From Cladopsammia gracilis (lineage: Eukaryota > Cnidaria > Anthozoa > Scleractinia > Dendrophylliidae), in NCBI GenBank assembly GCA_022457155.1, contig JAJGOT010000059.1:1560001-1624000 (forward strand): a DNA stretch of 64,000 bases, written 5' to 3'. Shown in pieces: positions 12,541-21,058 of this stretch. The position numbers and the translations under genes are program-made. How positions within the stretch are numbered: position 1 is the stretch's first letter; every line of letters begins with the position of its first letter. A model generated the notes under the pieces. The model was not told where the DNA came from. It did not search any database and was given only the letters and a program-made list of their open reading frames with translations.

Positions 12541-13071
12541 AGTAGTTATTAAAACCAGTAGTGTAGACCACCCTGAAAGTACTAAATCCCCACATTTTTC
12601 CGAAAACCCCTGTCATTCAATTTTTAGTACCGAGTATTTTCAAACTCTGATTAAAACTGTGATATTGATTTCTATGATTTATATTGATTTTCATTTTAGA
12701 AAAATTTTTTTTAAACGGAAATAAACAACTCTTACACATGAAAACATTTTGTAAGAGTTGTTTCTACTTAACTAAGTTAAAAAAAATTCTAAGAATTAAA
12801 TAACTTAAATAACTTAAATAAATTCATGAAATGTAATATTTGTTTGAAATGACTGAACTGTAAAAAATTATGACCTCACTCGCTCGCCTTCGGCTCGCTC
12901 GCTCGGGGGGTTTTCGGAAAAATGTGGGGATTTAGTACTTTCAGGATCAGCTACACTACTGGTTTTAATAACTACTTGTTTCGTTGTTTCGTTGTTTAGA
13001 TATAAGGTTTTTTAGTATTTGGTCAGTGAATTTTATTGACAGTGATTAACAAATTCTTGAAATACAAACAC
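12541..13071 (+). repeat. Polinton left terminal inverted repeat
   Basis: 531 bp, complementary to 30420-30950 except at 12940 (T) versus 30551. It contains its own 70-bp inverted repeat: 12541-12610 faces 12907-12976, so the outer 436 bp can fold on itself. A 12-bp stem AACAACTCTTAC/GTAAGAGTTGTT lies near 12726-12764, and a GCTC-rich tract near 12879-12905. Confidence 0.95.
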
Positions 13072-13147
13072 TTGCTTTCAGTTTATGAAAAATATCTAAA
13101 TAAAATAACAGCGTGAAATACAAACAAGCCTGGAATTAATTGATTTC
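13072..13147. other. Polinton subterminal spacer
   Basis: AT-rich, no feature seen; 3' side of the leftward gene at 13148. Confidence 0.6.
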
Positions 13148-13666
13148 TTACGTCTTAAACTTTTTAATGTATTTCTTTTCAATCTTCGATGAAGTAGGTG
13201 TTAATTCAATCATTTCTTGATCTAAAAGTTTCATATCAGATATGAATTTCTGATAATCGAATTCACCACCTCTCATTGCTGTTCGTAAATTAGTCAACAC
13301 TTTTTCATAAGTTGTAAATCCAAATTTAACCATATCTAATTTACCTTTGTAATTTTTCATTTCATGATATGTTTTTAATATTATTCCAGCTCCAGTTAAA
13401 ACACTTAAAATAATAGGGTTTAAGGTTATTCCACCTGTTATTACACCAACTGAAGCTAGTAACACAGACGAAATATTCATAATATAATTTATTTTTTTGT
13501 ATTTACTTTGGCTGTTTTTGTATATCCATGTTTTTTTATGATAAAAAGAGTATAAATCCTTTAATTGTTGGATTTTCTCAAGATCTAAAGTTGAAGAAAT
13601 ATGATTGAATTCGAATATATCTTTTTGTTCTTTGTGTCTTAATGATTTTATTCTTGTGATTGTCAT
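13148..13666 (-). CDS. two-transmembrane protein, SLATT-like topology
   Basis: 172 residues. A basic N-terminal helical part contains WIYKNSQSKYKK. Two hydrophobic segments follow (about residues 62-80 and 83-100, INYIMNISSVLLASVGVI and PIILSVLTGAGIIL), then a soluble helical tail. This matches the layout of SLATT-type 2TM proteins, but I see no diagnostic residue, so that is only a suggestion. It lies directly downstream of the fibre-like gene with a 15-bp gap, in the same direction, and may be part of a virion/membrane module. I cannot assign a function. Confidence 0.6.
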   Translation of the reverse strand: MTITRIKSLRHKEQKDIFEFNHISSTLDLEKIQQLKDLYSFYHKKTWIYKNSQSKYKKINYIMNISSVLLASVGVITGGITLNPIILSVLTGAGIILKTYHEMKNYKGKLDMVKFGFTTYEKVLTNLRTAMRGGEFDYQKFISDMKLLDQEMIELTPTSSKIEKKYIKKFKT

Positions 13667-13681
13667 TTTTATTTATAATGT

Positions 13682-15496
13682 TTATAATAAACTTTTACTG
13701 AATACAAGAGTAAATGTAATTTGGTTAACATTTACAATTTGATCAGTTCCCCTTTTATTAATCGCAATCCAAAAATGACTTGTTCGAGTTAATGGAAAAT
13801 TGATATCTCTAAAATATTGATAATCATTTCCATTAATTGAAGACAAACTTTTTGAATTTCTACTATCAGATACTTTCAATGTTATATAAAAATATCGACT
13901 TGAAACATGTGATTCAGTAAAGAAACAATCTATTGATTCCAATTTACAATTGAATGGTATATATAAAGAAGTTGATATTGAATTGAAAAATAGATGGTTA
14001 TTTGATTTTGATTTATCAAAATAAGCAGTTATAAAAAAATGAGATCTTAATGATTTCAAAAAAGATAAACTAACAGGTTGATCATCTTTTGTTGGATTTT
14101 TAATACTAATATCATGATTATTCATATTAATATCTGTTTCCATCACCATTTTCTGATTTTCAAAAATAAAAGGAGAATCATAAACACTTGATTCAACATC
14201 ATTAACATAATTTTTTACTCCATAAATAATTAAATAAGCTTGTGCTTGTACTAATGGTGTAGTTTTTGATGCATCACAATGTAAATCAACAAAAAAATAT
14301 TCAGGTGGGGAAATTTTATATTTATGCATATGAATAATAGATCTAGTATATCCTTCTTTTTGAAAAATTTTTGTTGTTTGTTGACCAATATTTAAACTTG
14401 TTGAAGTAGCATTAACACTAACATTATCCATAGTAACAGGAAAAAATTCTATACATATAGTATATTCTCCTTCTGGTATTTTATACATATTAAAACTTAT
14501 TCTGGAAACATATTTTTGATTAAAATTTATATGAAGAAGTAAATCATAAGCTTTTTTGTTAAAAATATGTGGACTTCTAGCAAAATCATTAATACCAGTT
14601 ACAGTAATATTACTTTCTGATGAACTTTCATTAACATTCTCCATTAAATATCTGAATTCATCTTTTGGATGAGAGGATGCTGAGATATGAGATTTATTTA
14701 CATATTTTTCTAATTCATCTTTTTGATTACTTAATTGAGTATTAACATATGTTTTACTAGCTTTTGTTGTACCAATAGCTGTTACAAGAACTCCATATCT
14801 AGTAAAAGTAGTATCAATATGAATTTTATCATATTTTTTATTATCAATTTTTGTTATTTCGTTATCTACATATTCTTTATTTGCAACTTCATGATCATAT
14901 GTAGGTAATTTTGATAAATTAAATATTCGATGATTATTAATATCAATATCATTTTCCATTGGAGAGACTTCTTTACGTGATAAGAAAATATCCTTTACAT
15001 CATTATAGGAAACTAAATTATTATAATGTTGAGTTAAATAACTAAAATTTTGTTGTTTACTTTGTCTAACATTAAAAAGTTCTTTCAAATCTATATCTTT
15101 AGTAACTTCATGAGTATGTGCAGGTACATTAGGATGATATTTCTTCAAAGTAATCATATTTACAGCTGATAAATCATTATTTTCATCTGTATCCATATTT
15201 TTAATTAATTTTCTATTCATATCAATTCCTCCAGGACGAATTATATTATTTCCTCCTAAATCAAAATCACCAGTCATATGAGTTGATCCATCTAAGTTTA
15301 AAAAGTGTGTTTTAGCAGTACCATAATTAATAGCATCCTTTAAATTTACTGGATTATCCACATTTACTAATTTTTTGTTTTGAATATCATAATCGCCTGA
15401 AGAAGTTAATTTAAAACCAACACCTGGTAATCCTGGTTGTACTTGAGTTGTTTTATAATTACTAGATTCTGATAATAAACCATTTGAGTAACTCAT
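13682..15496 (-). CDS. tail-fibre-like / receptor-binding candidate protein
   Basis: About 604 residues from the ATG at 15496. An upstream in-frame ATG at 15565 would overlap the ATPase gene; the 15496 start is preferred because it follows a TCTAATAATAAA motif. The N-terminal two thirds hold several copies of a pattern familiar from phage tail fibres, such as DINNHRIFNLSKLPTYDHEV followed by ANKEYVDNEI, with relatives at DYDIQNKKLVNVDNPVNL, DFDLGGNNII, and near residue 490 DINMNNHDISIKNPTKDDQP. The C-terminal half is beta-rich with alternating hydrophobic residues, fitting an adhesion head. The 3' neighbour is the 2TM gene. Role in attachment is inferred, not shown. Confidence 0.75.
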   Translation of the reverse strand: MSYSNGLLSESSNYKTTQVQPGLPGVGFKLTSSGDYDIQNKKLVNVDNPVNLKDAINYGTAKTHFLNLDGSTHMTGDFDLGGNNIIRPGGIDMNRKLIKNMDTDENNDLSAVNMITLKKYHPNVPAHTHEVTKDIDLKELFNVRQSKQQNFSYLTQHYNNLVSYNDVKDIFLSRKEVSPMENDIDINNHRIFNLSKLPTYDHEVANKEYVDNEITKIDNKKYDKIHIDTTFTRYGVLVTAIGTTKASKTYVNTQLSNQKDELEKYVNKSHISASSHPKDEFRYLMENVNESSSESNITVTGINDFARSPHIFNKKAYDLLLHINFNQKYVSRISFNMYKIPEGEYTICIEFFPVTMDNVSVNATSTSLNIGQQTTKIFQKEGYTRSIIHMHKYKISPPEYFFVDLHCDASKTTPLVQAQAYLIIYGVKNYVNDVESSVYDSPFIFENQKMVMETDINMNNHDISIKNPTKDDQPVSLSFLKSLRSHFFITAYFDKSKSNNHLFFNSISTSLYIPFNCKLESIDCFFTESHVSSRYFYITLKVSDSRNSKSLSSINGNDYQYFRDINFPLTRTSHFWIAINKRGTDQIVNVNQITFTLVFSKSLL

Positions 15497-15522
15497 TTTT
15501 TTTTTATTATTAGATTTATATA
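15497..15522 (-). promoter_or_regulatory. late-type upstream motif of the fibre-like gene
   Basis: Minus strand reads TATATAAATCTAATAATAAA followed by an A run and the ATG, matching the motif before the capsid genes. Confidence 0.55.
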
Positions 15523-16154
15523 ATATCATTAAAATTTTTAAATATTTCTTTCTTTGGTTTATCAATATATAAAAAAGAATAAGGATCTTTTGTAGCTAAT
15601 CTATATTTCTTTTTATCAACATTATTTTCACGACATATCATAGAAATTTCATTATTACTTGGAAATTCATAAATACAGAAATGAGAACAATTTAGTCGTA
15701 TATCTTTTGGTGTTTTGTAATAACTTTGTGAAAGATAAATAACACTACAATTTTTATGCCTTCCATTAATAAAATAATCAATCAGTGGTTTTTGATTCTT
15801 TTCACAAACAAAATCATCAAATATGATTACTTTTTGGTTATCATCTGTTAATTCAGTAACTGGTAAAATTTCATCATTACTAGGTTCTATAACTTCATAA
15901 CCTGCTTCTTTATTAATTGATTTTTTAAATTTTCTTAATAAATACTTATATTTTGGTTGTTCTAAATTTTTAGCATATAAATATATTTTATCATAATATA
16001 ATAACCTAAGAATCATATCTAGTAAAACATTTGTTTTTCCAGAACCTGAAGGACCACAAATAAGCATTCTAAAATTTTGATTTGGCATGAAATCATGTAA
16101 TTGCTTAAAATTAGAAATTAAGTCATCATCTAGATCATAGTTTGGTATTTTCAT
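15516..16154 (-). CDS. FtsK/HerA-type DNA packaging ATPase (A32-like)
   Basis: About 212 residues from ATG 16154 (MKIPNYDLDDDL); an upstream ATG at 16199 is possible but gives an unlikely hydrophobic extension. Walker A is CGPSGSGKTN near residue 33 of the short form. Walker B is VIIFDDFVCE, and YLSQSYYKTPKDIR downstream fits the sensor region of A32-type packaging ATPases. In Polintons and related viruses this enzyme is thought to drive DNA into the capsid. The stop codon is 20 bp from the fibre-like start, so the two genes are closely linked. The 5' side faces the 357-residue virion candidate gene across a 55-bp divergent promoter region. Confidence 0.9.
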   Translation of the reverse strand: MKIPNYDLDDDLISNFKQLHDFMPNQNFRMLICGPSGSGKTNVLLDMILRLLYYDKIYLYAKNLEQPKYKYLLRKFKKSINKEAGYEVIEPSNDEILPVTELTDDNQKVIIFDDFVCEKNQKPLIDYFINGRHKNCSVIYLSQSYYKTPKDIRLNCSHFCIYEFPSNNEISMICRENNVDKKKYRLATKDPYSFLYIDKPKKEIFKNFNDII

Positions 16155-16209
16155 TTTATTATAAATCATAGATAATTTAAAAAAAAATAATACAATCATA
16201 ATAATAAAA
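16155..16209. promoter_or_regulatory. divergent promoter region (ATPase / 357-residue gene)
   Basis: Minus side TTATAATAAA-ATG; plus side CATAATAATAAAA-ATG. Both resemble the AT-rich late motif. Confidence 0.5.
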
Positions 16210-17283
16210 ATGAGTTTATTGAAATGGAAAGAACTTGCTAAACAAAAATCTGAGTTGGGAAATAAAATTAATTTTGTTCATGATAGAATAACAAAGAAAA
16301 AATTAGGTGAAGAAACAAGTCAATTAGGTTATGAAAAAATGTTTAAACCTATAACAAAATTACTAGAAGAAAAACCTAAAAAAGAAGAAAAACCTAAAAA
16401 GAAGGAGATAGAAGAAGATTTATATGAAGGTTTGGAAGATTTTTTAGAAGATGATTTTGGATATGATATTGATGATGTTTTTAATTATGGTGAGGATATA
16501 CAACCTTATGAAACTGCTGTACCCAAAGAATATGAAACTGCTGTAGCCGAAGAATATGAACTACAACCTTATGAAACTGCTGTACTCGAAGAAGAAAAAC
16601 AAATACCAGAAGATATTGGTGAAGAAGTTTTTCCACAAAAAGAAAAACAAATACCTAAAGATCCTCCACCAGAATATACACCTAGTGATTATTTGGAAGA
16701 AACACAAAGAAAAGCTTTATATGAAAAAGAATTATTTCAAAGATATAATTTACCTATTCCTGAAGAAAATATTGATAAACTATCAAAACAAGAAATACTT
16801 GAAATTTGGGGGAAAAAAATAAAAGTTATAGGTGATGTAAAAAGATTTTATACAAATAATATAAAAAAAACGGAAAAAGAGTTAGAAGATTTTAATCAAC
16901 TGAAAAAAGATCATCAAAAAATTGGATTAAAAGAAAATCCTAGTTTAGAAAGTAGTATAAATTTAATAGAAAGGACATTGACAGATTTAGTTAATAAAAG
17001 AAAAGAACTAGAGATTGATAGTAAAATAATTACACAAAGAAGAAATAAATTAAAAAATACTGGTAAAGGACTTAAAACAAAAAAAGGTGGAAATGTAACA
17101 TTTTACAATGATCCTAAAGAACTTCTTAAAAAACTTGAATTAATTGTAGGTTCTATTATAGCTGGTAATACAAATATTGAAATGTATAATATTGGAATTG
17201 CAATTTTAGACATCCTTTTGAAAACAAAAGTAATAAATAAATCTCAACATGAAAAGATTTATAAAAATTATTTTAAACAATAA
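16210..17283 (+). CDS. acidic coiled-coil virion candidate with PPxY motif
   Basis: 357 residues. A charged N-terminal helical region is followed by an acidic, low-complexity middle with near-repeats PYETAVPKEYETAV and PYETAVLEEEKQIPED. Next come DPPPEYTPSD (a PPxY motif), a long predicted coiled coil (about 205-300), and a C-terminal helical domain with LELIVGSIIAGN and AILDILLKTKVINK. The C-terminal pattern is one I associate with Polinton proteins of unknown role. Position next to the penton gene suggests a structural or assembly part. PPxY motifs bind WW-domain ligases in other viruses, including adenoviruses; here that is inference. Confidence 0.65.
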   Translation: MSLLKWKELAKQKSELGNKINFVHDRITKKKLGEETSQLGYEKMFKPITKLLEEKPKKEEKPKKKEIEEDLYEGLEDFLEDDFGYDIDDVFNYGEDIQPYETAVPKEYETAVAEEYELQPYETAVLEEEKQIPEDIGEEVFPQKEKQIPKDPPPEYTPSDYLEETQRKALYEKELFQRYNLPIPEENIDKLSKQEILEIWGKKIKVIGDVKRFYTNNIKKTEKELEDFNQLKKDHQKIGLKENPSLESSINLIERTLTDLVNKRKELEIDSKIITQRRNKLKNTGKGLKTKKGGNVTFYNDPKELLKKLELIVGSIIAGNTNIEMYNIGIAILDILLKTKVINKSQHEKIYKNYFKQ

Positions 17284-17300
17284 TATATTATTATTATAAA
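17284..17300 (+). promoter_or_regulatory. late-type upstream motif of penton-like gene
   Basis: TATATTATTATTATAAA immediately before ATG 17301. Confidence 0.5.
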
Positions 17301-18062
17301 ATGGATAGAGAAATAGTATTATCATCATATTCTGTTAAAACAGAAAATGGTAACAAACCTGAAAATTTCACAACAAAATTTAGTAAACCAATTGTTTTAG
17401 ACAACAACTCACAATATGTAATTGGTCTTAATCGTGTTATTAATATGAGTTTTACATGGTTTAATATAAATGCTAATTATAAAAATCAATTAATTAGATA
17501 CAGTTCTGATAATGGTAGAACATTTCATGATATCAGTTTTCCAGGTGGGGTTTGGAATTATGTTTATATCAATGCATTTATTAAACATATAACTGCAATA
17601 AAACAATCTGGAAAAGAAGATGAATATCCAATTAGTATTATTTTTGATGAAACAACTTTTAGAGTAACAATAAGATTGAAAGAAAATTATCAACTGGATT
17701 TTACACAAAGTAATTTTTATGAATTACTAGGATTTGATAAGAAAATTTTAAAAGATAAAATAAATGTGGGTCCTAGAGTTCCAAATTTAAGTCAAGATAC
17801 AGATATTTTAAATATACATTGTGATTTAATTAATGATTCACTTGTAGATGGTCAAGATAGTGATATTATTTATAGTTTTTCCACTTCTGTTTTAAGACCA
17901 TCATTTAGTTTTACTCTTGAACCAAAAAGAATTACTTATAATCCAGTAAATAAAAATACTATTAATAGTATAAGAATTTACATTACTGATGGAAAAAGAA
18001 GATTAATTGACCTCAATGGAGCGGATACATCTTTTTCATTATTGTTGAAAAAAATAATATAA
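17301..18062 (+). CDS. penton-like minor capsid protein (single jelly-roll)
   Basis: 253 residues, the usual size for Polinton penton homologues. It begins MDREIVLSSYSVKTENG and has alternating beta strands throughout. The C-terminal third (IIYSFSTSVLRPSFSF, then INSIRIYITDGKRRLIDLNG) is the conserved block of the family. Known role: forms the capsid vertices beside the double jelly-roll major capsid protein. Flanked by other virion genes in the same direction with 15-18-bp gaps. Confidence 0.8.
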   Translation: MDREIVLSSYSVKTENGNKPENFTTKFSKPIVLDNNSQYVIGLNRVINMSFTWFNINANYKNQLIRYSSDNGRTFHDISFPGGVWNYVYINAFIKHITAIKQSGKEDEYPISIIFDETTFRVTIRLKENYQLDFTQSNFYELLGFDKKILKDKINVGPRVPNLSQDTDILNIHCDLINDSLVDGQDSDIIYSFSTSVLRPSFSFTLEPKRITYNPVNKNTINSIRIYITDGKRRLIDLNGADTSFSLLLKKII

Positions 18063-18077
18063 ATCTAATAATAAAAA
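18063..18077 (+). promoter_or_regulatory. late-type upstream motif of basic core-like gene
   Basis: ATCTAATAATAAAAA directly before ATG 18078. Confidence 0.5.
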
Positions 18078-18452
18078 ATGAAATCTTACGAATTTTCTCG
18101 TTTTTATAATCCAAAATTAGGTAGATTTATGTATAAACATAAAGGTAATGGTATGGTTGTTGATAATATTTTAAAACCAATTAGAAGTGTTATGACAACT
18201 GTTTTTAAAAAATTTGCGAAACCTGTGGCTAAAAAAGCATTAGAAGCAGGGATTTCTCATACTGGAGAAAGATTAGGTAAAAAGATTTCTGAAAAATCTG
18301 GTGATTTAATAATGAAAAAATTAGGTAATATGAGAATAAATACCCCTAAAACAAAAAGAAAATCAACATCTCCAAAAACACCCCTAAAACAAGAAGAAGA
18401 TACTAACATTATTTTAAATAGATTAATATCTGGTAATGGATTAAAATTTTGA
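18078..18452 (+). CDS. small basic core-like protein
   Basis: 124 residues and strongly basic. The N-terminus is FSRFYNPKLGRFMYKHKGNG. A central amphipathic helical stretch follows (FKKFAKPVAKKALEAG, RLGKKISEKSGDL), then a Lys/Pro/Thr-rich tail (TPKTKRKSTSPKTP). Lysine content and position between the capsid genes suggest DNA binding inside the virion or a cement role, comparable in position to adenovirus core proteins. Homology to those is not shown by the sequence. Confidence 0.65.
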   Translation: MKSYEFSRFYNPKLGRFMYKHKGNGMVVDNILKPIRSVMTTVFKKFAKPVAKKALEAGISHTGERLGKKISEKSGDLIMKKLGNMRINTPKTKRKSTSPKTPLKQEEDTNIILNRLISGNGLKF

Positions 18453-18463
18453 AAATAAAAAAT

Positions 18464-18486
18464 TATATAATCTTATAAAATAAAAT
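18464..18486 (+). promoter_or_regulatory. late-type upstream motif of major capsid gene
   Basis: TATATAATCTTATAAAATAA followed shortly by ATG 18487. Confidence 0.55.
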
Positions 18487-19764
18487 ATGGCTTTCAGATC
18501 AAGTGAATATTTAGAAAGAAATGAAATGATAAGATTTCAATTAGATGATGTGATAAGAATTCCAGCTAATACTCAACATCAAGTTAAAACTGGTTATAAA
18601 TTCACAATTAATGATAGAACAGCACTTTACGATTGGTATAACGCATATTTTGAAGTAGAATTTGAACTCCAAAAATTAGCAAATGGTGCTGGTTATGCTG
18701 CAGCTGATAGAATTACAGTTTTAAATGGTTCACATAGTTTAATTAATCATATCATGCTTAAATCTGCAGGTAAAATAATTTATGATACTAATAATTTACA
18801 TAAAGTTACTTTTGTTAAAAATTTGTTAGAATATTCTGATGATTATAGCAGATCAGTAGCTAAAAATAGTTTCTGGTATTTGGATACTGATAGTACAACA
18901 GCTAATACTAATTCAGGATATGAAGCTAGACGAATACAAACTCAAGCAAATGCAGATGATGGTAGTGGTGGTTCTAAAAGTATTAATACTATTATACCAT
19001 TAAATAGATACTCTTTCTTTGAAGAACTTGAAGATAAAATGCTTGTGCCTATGCAATTACAATTCAACATTGAGCTTCAAAATGATGATGAATTAATTCA
19101 TATGGCTAATGGTACTGATGATGGAAGAGTTGTTGTTACAAAATTTTTACTTTGGGTACCAAAATTAACACCAAAAGACTTATTATATAATAAATTTGTT
19201 AGTTCATTCATGAAAGAAACAAAATGGAAATATTTAAGGGAAATGTATGAATCATCAGCTCCTACACGATCATCAGGATTTTTTCAAATATCAAGCAGTA
19301 TTGATAATATTAAACATATTTTTGTTTACTTGAAAAGAATAAATAATGCACAAGCTGAAGATAATCCTTATCTTATGGATACTTATAAATTGAATGCAGC
19401 TGATGCTAATTCTCACTTACAAAACTGTAGATTGGAATATGGAAATGGAGTATTTTATCCAGAAATAGAATATGATAGTGAAGCTAAAGTAAGAATATTC
19501 AATGATGTCATGTCATACGCAATGAGGAAAAATGATTATAATACAGGAACACAACTTAATTTAGCTAATTATAATTCTCTATATGGATTGATATATTTTG
19601 ATCTTACATATCAAGCAGACAAAATAACTAGAGATCCTAAACAATTAATATTCAGATATACATTAAGCAGAAATGCAACTGCTGACTTTAATGTTCATGC
19701 TATAGTTTTATATGAAGAAATGGTGAAAATTGATAAAATTGGAAATGAATTAGTAATTGTATAA
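18487..19764 (+). CDS. major capsid protein (double jelly-roll, hexon-like)
   Basis: 425 residues. Beta-rich throughout, with an N-terminal segment IRIPANTQHQVKTGYKF, a middle block NTIIPLNRYSFFEELEDKML followed by VPMQLQFNIELQNDDELIHM, and C-terminal YGLIYFDLTYQ and LIFRYTLSRNATADFNVHA. The FFEEL...VP..LQF.I block and position next to the penton gene fit the Polinton hexon-like capsid protein, which forms the icosahedral shell. No frameshift or early stop is present, so the gene looks intact. Confidence 0.8.
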   Translation: MAFRSSEYLERNEMIRFQLDDVIRIPANTQHQVKTGYKFTINDRTALYDWYNAYFEVEFELQKLANGAGYAAADRITVLNGSHSLINHIMLKSAGKIIYDTNNLHKVTFVKNLLEYSDDYSRSVAKNSFWYLDTDSTTANTNSGYEARRIQTQANADDGSGGSKSINTIIPLNRYSFFEELEDKMLVPMQLQFNIELQNDDELIHMANGTDDGRVVVTKFLLWVPKLTPKDLLYNKFVSSFMKETKWKYLREMYESSAPTRSSGFFQISSSIDNIKHIFVYLKRINNAQAEDNPYLMDTYKLNAADANSHLQNCRLEYGNGVFYPEIEYDSEAKVRIFNDVMSYAMRKNDYNTGTQLNLANYNSLYGLIYFDLTYQADKITRDPKQLIFRYTLSRNATADFNVHAIVLYEEMVKIDKIGNELVIV

Positions 19765-19778
19765 AAATTATAAAAATT

Positions 19779-19802
19779 ATATATTCTAATAATAAAATTA
19801 AA
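19779..19802 (+). promoter_or_regulatory. late-type upstream motif of the pVI-like/protease gene
   Basis: TATATTCTAATAATAAA (19780-19796) and then ATG 19803. Confidence 0.5.
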
Positions 19803-21056
19803 ATGACAACTTATCATCCATACAAAATAAATTTATCTGACAATCAAAAAAAGAAACTTGCAAAAGCATATAAAACAAACACTCCTTTAACATTTAGATT
19901 AAAAAATAATCAAACAAGTGGAAATGATGAATTACTATTAACAACTAATCAAATTAACAAAATTAAAAAGGCTAAATCATTAGGAAAAGGAACAGATATC
20001 AAAATATCAAAAACACAAATTAGAAAAGTAATGAGACAGGGTGGAAGTTTATTTAGTAGTATTATTCCATTAGCTCGTACTTTTGCACCAACTTTAGCTA
20101 AAACACTTGGATTATCAGCTCTTGCTGGTTTAGCAAGTGAAGGAGCAAGTCAAATTGTTAAAAAGATAAGTGGTAATGGTCAAATAGGTGGTTTTTTAAT
20201 ACCACAAGATAAAATAAAAAAACTCATTGAAAATAAAAATCTACTTACAAATAAACAAAAACAAGACATATTAAACGCTCTTCAATCTGGAGGTAAATTA
20301 GTGATAAAACCAACTAAAAAACAATCTGGTGGATTATTAGGTACATTACTAGCTAGTATTGGTATACCTCTTGCTATTGAGGCTTTTAAAAAAATTACTG
20401 GAAAAGGAGCACCAAGAGTAGGTAGACCAAAAGGAAAAGGAGCACCAAGAATAGGAATGTATGAACCACCCCCACCTTTTATAGGTCAATGGGGAAAAAA
20501 TACTATTGGTATGGGAAAAAAAAAAGTCAAAAAAAACTACGAAAAAAGGAAAAGGTCTTTTATTAGGGAAGGACAGTCCATTCAACAGCATTCCAATTCT
20601 CGGAACAATATTATAAAACCAAAATTCATAAACAAACCATTAAGTAATATTGATTTAATGAAATGGATAAAATATTTAAAAATTCCAAATTTCAAAGGTA
20701 TATATTCAAGAGATGAAAAAATGTCTATTAATCATAGTCCATGTATAATAAATCTTGATTCATATGAAAACGTTGGAACTCATTGGGTTTGTTGTGTGAA
20801 AAGTCATGATAATAAATTTATATGGTATTTTGATAGTTTTGGAATGGGTTATCCTGAAGAATTTAAAAGTAATGGTAAACCAATAATTTACAACTCAAGT
20901 CAATATCAAAATATTAAAAGTGTTCTTTGTGGTTATTATTGTCTTTATTTTCTTCATCAATGGTCAATGAAAAAAAATTTTTATGATATATTAAAACCAT
21001 TCAGTTTAAGTGATACTATGTTTAATGAAAGATTTATTAAAAAATACTTTGAATAA
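19803..21056 (+). CDS. pVI-like minor virion protein fused in frame to adenovirus-type cysteine protease
   Basis: One open frame of 417 residues that combines what are normally two Polinton genes. Residues 1 to about 245 resemble the pVI-like protein: hydrophobic/Gly-rich SLFSSIIPLARTFAPTLAKT, GGFLIPQDKIKKLIENK, and a basic tail ending MGKKKVKKNYEKRKR. Residues about 275-417 are an adenain-like protease: His in GTHWVCC, Asp in WYFDSFG, Cys in VLCGYYCLYFL. The fusion happens because a +1 offset at an A run (20542-20547) diverts the frame from its expected end at TAA 20614-20616. No ATG lies at the expected protease start. The known role of such proteases is cleaving virion precursors. Confidence 0.8.
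   Translation: MTTYHPYKINLSDNQKKKLAKAYKTNTPLTFRLKNNQTSGNDELLLTTNQINKIKKAKSLGKGTDIKISKTQIRKVMRQGGSLFSSIIPLARTFAPTLAKTLGLSALAGLASEGASQIVKKISGNGQIGGFLIPQDKIKKLIENKNLLTNKQKQDILNALQSGGKLVIKPTKKQSGGLLGTLLASIGIPLAIEAFKKITGKGAPRVGRPKGKGAPRIGMYEPPPPFIGQWGKNTIGMGKKKVKKNYEKRKRSFIREGQSIQQHSNSRNNIIKPKFINKPLSNIDLMKWIKYLKIPNFKGIYSRDEKMSINHSPCIINLDSYENVGTHWVCCVKSHDNKFIWYFDSFGMGYPEEFKSNGKPIIYNSSQYQNIKSVLCGYYCLYFLHQWSMKKNFYDILKPFSLSDTMFNERFIKKYFE
20542..20616 (+). other. frame-offset junction between pVI-like and protease parts
   Basis: Six A bases at 20542-20547 are read GAA AAA AGG. In the +1 frame the sequence stays open and stops at TAA 20614-20616, about where pVI-like proteins usually end. The zero frame instead runs on into the protease. 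This is either a one-base indel or a shift-prone AAA AGG site. Confidence 0.65.
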
Positions 21057-21058
21057 TC

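Noticed and set aside
16556..16822. 88-residue frame inside the 357-residue gene
   Set aside because: Lys/Asn/Ile-rich shadow frame without its own start motif; the main frame covers it.
20526..20540. A AAA AAC heptamer in the pVI-like gene as a -1 frameshift site
   Set aside because: A -1 slip there ends within about ten codons and does not reach the expected pVI-like end or the protease frame.
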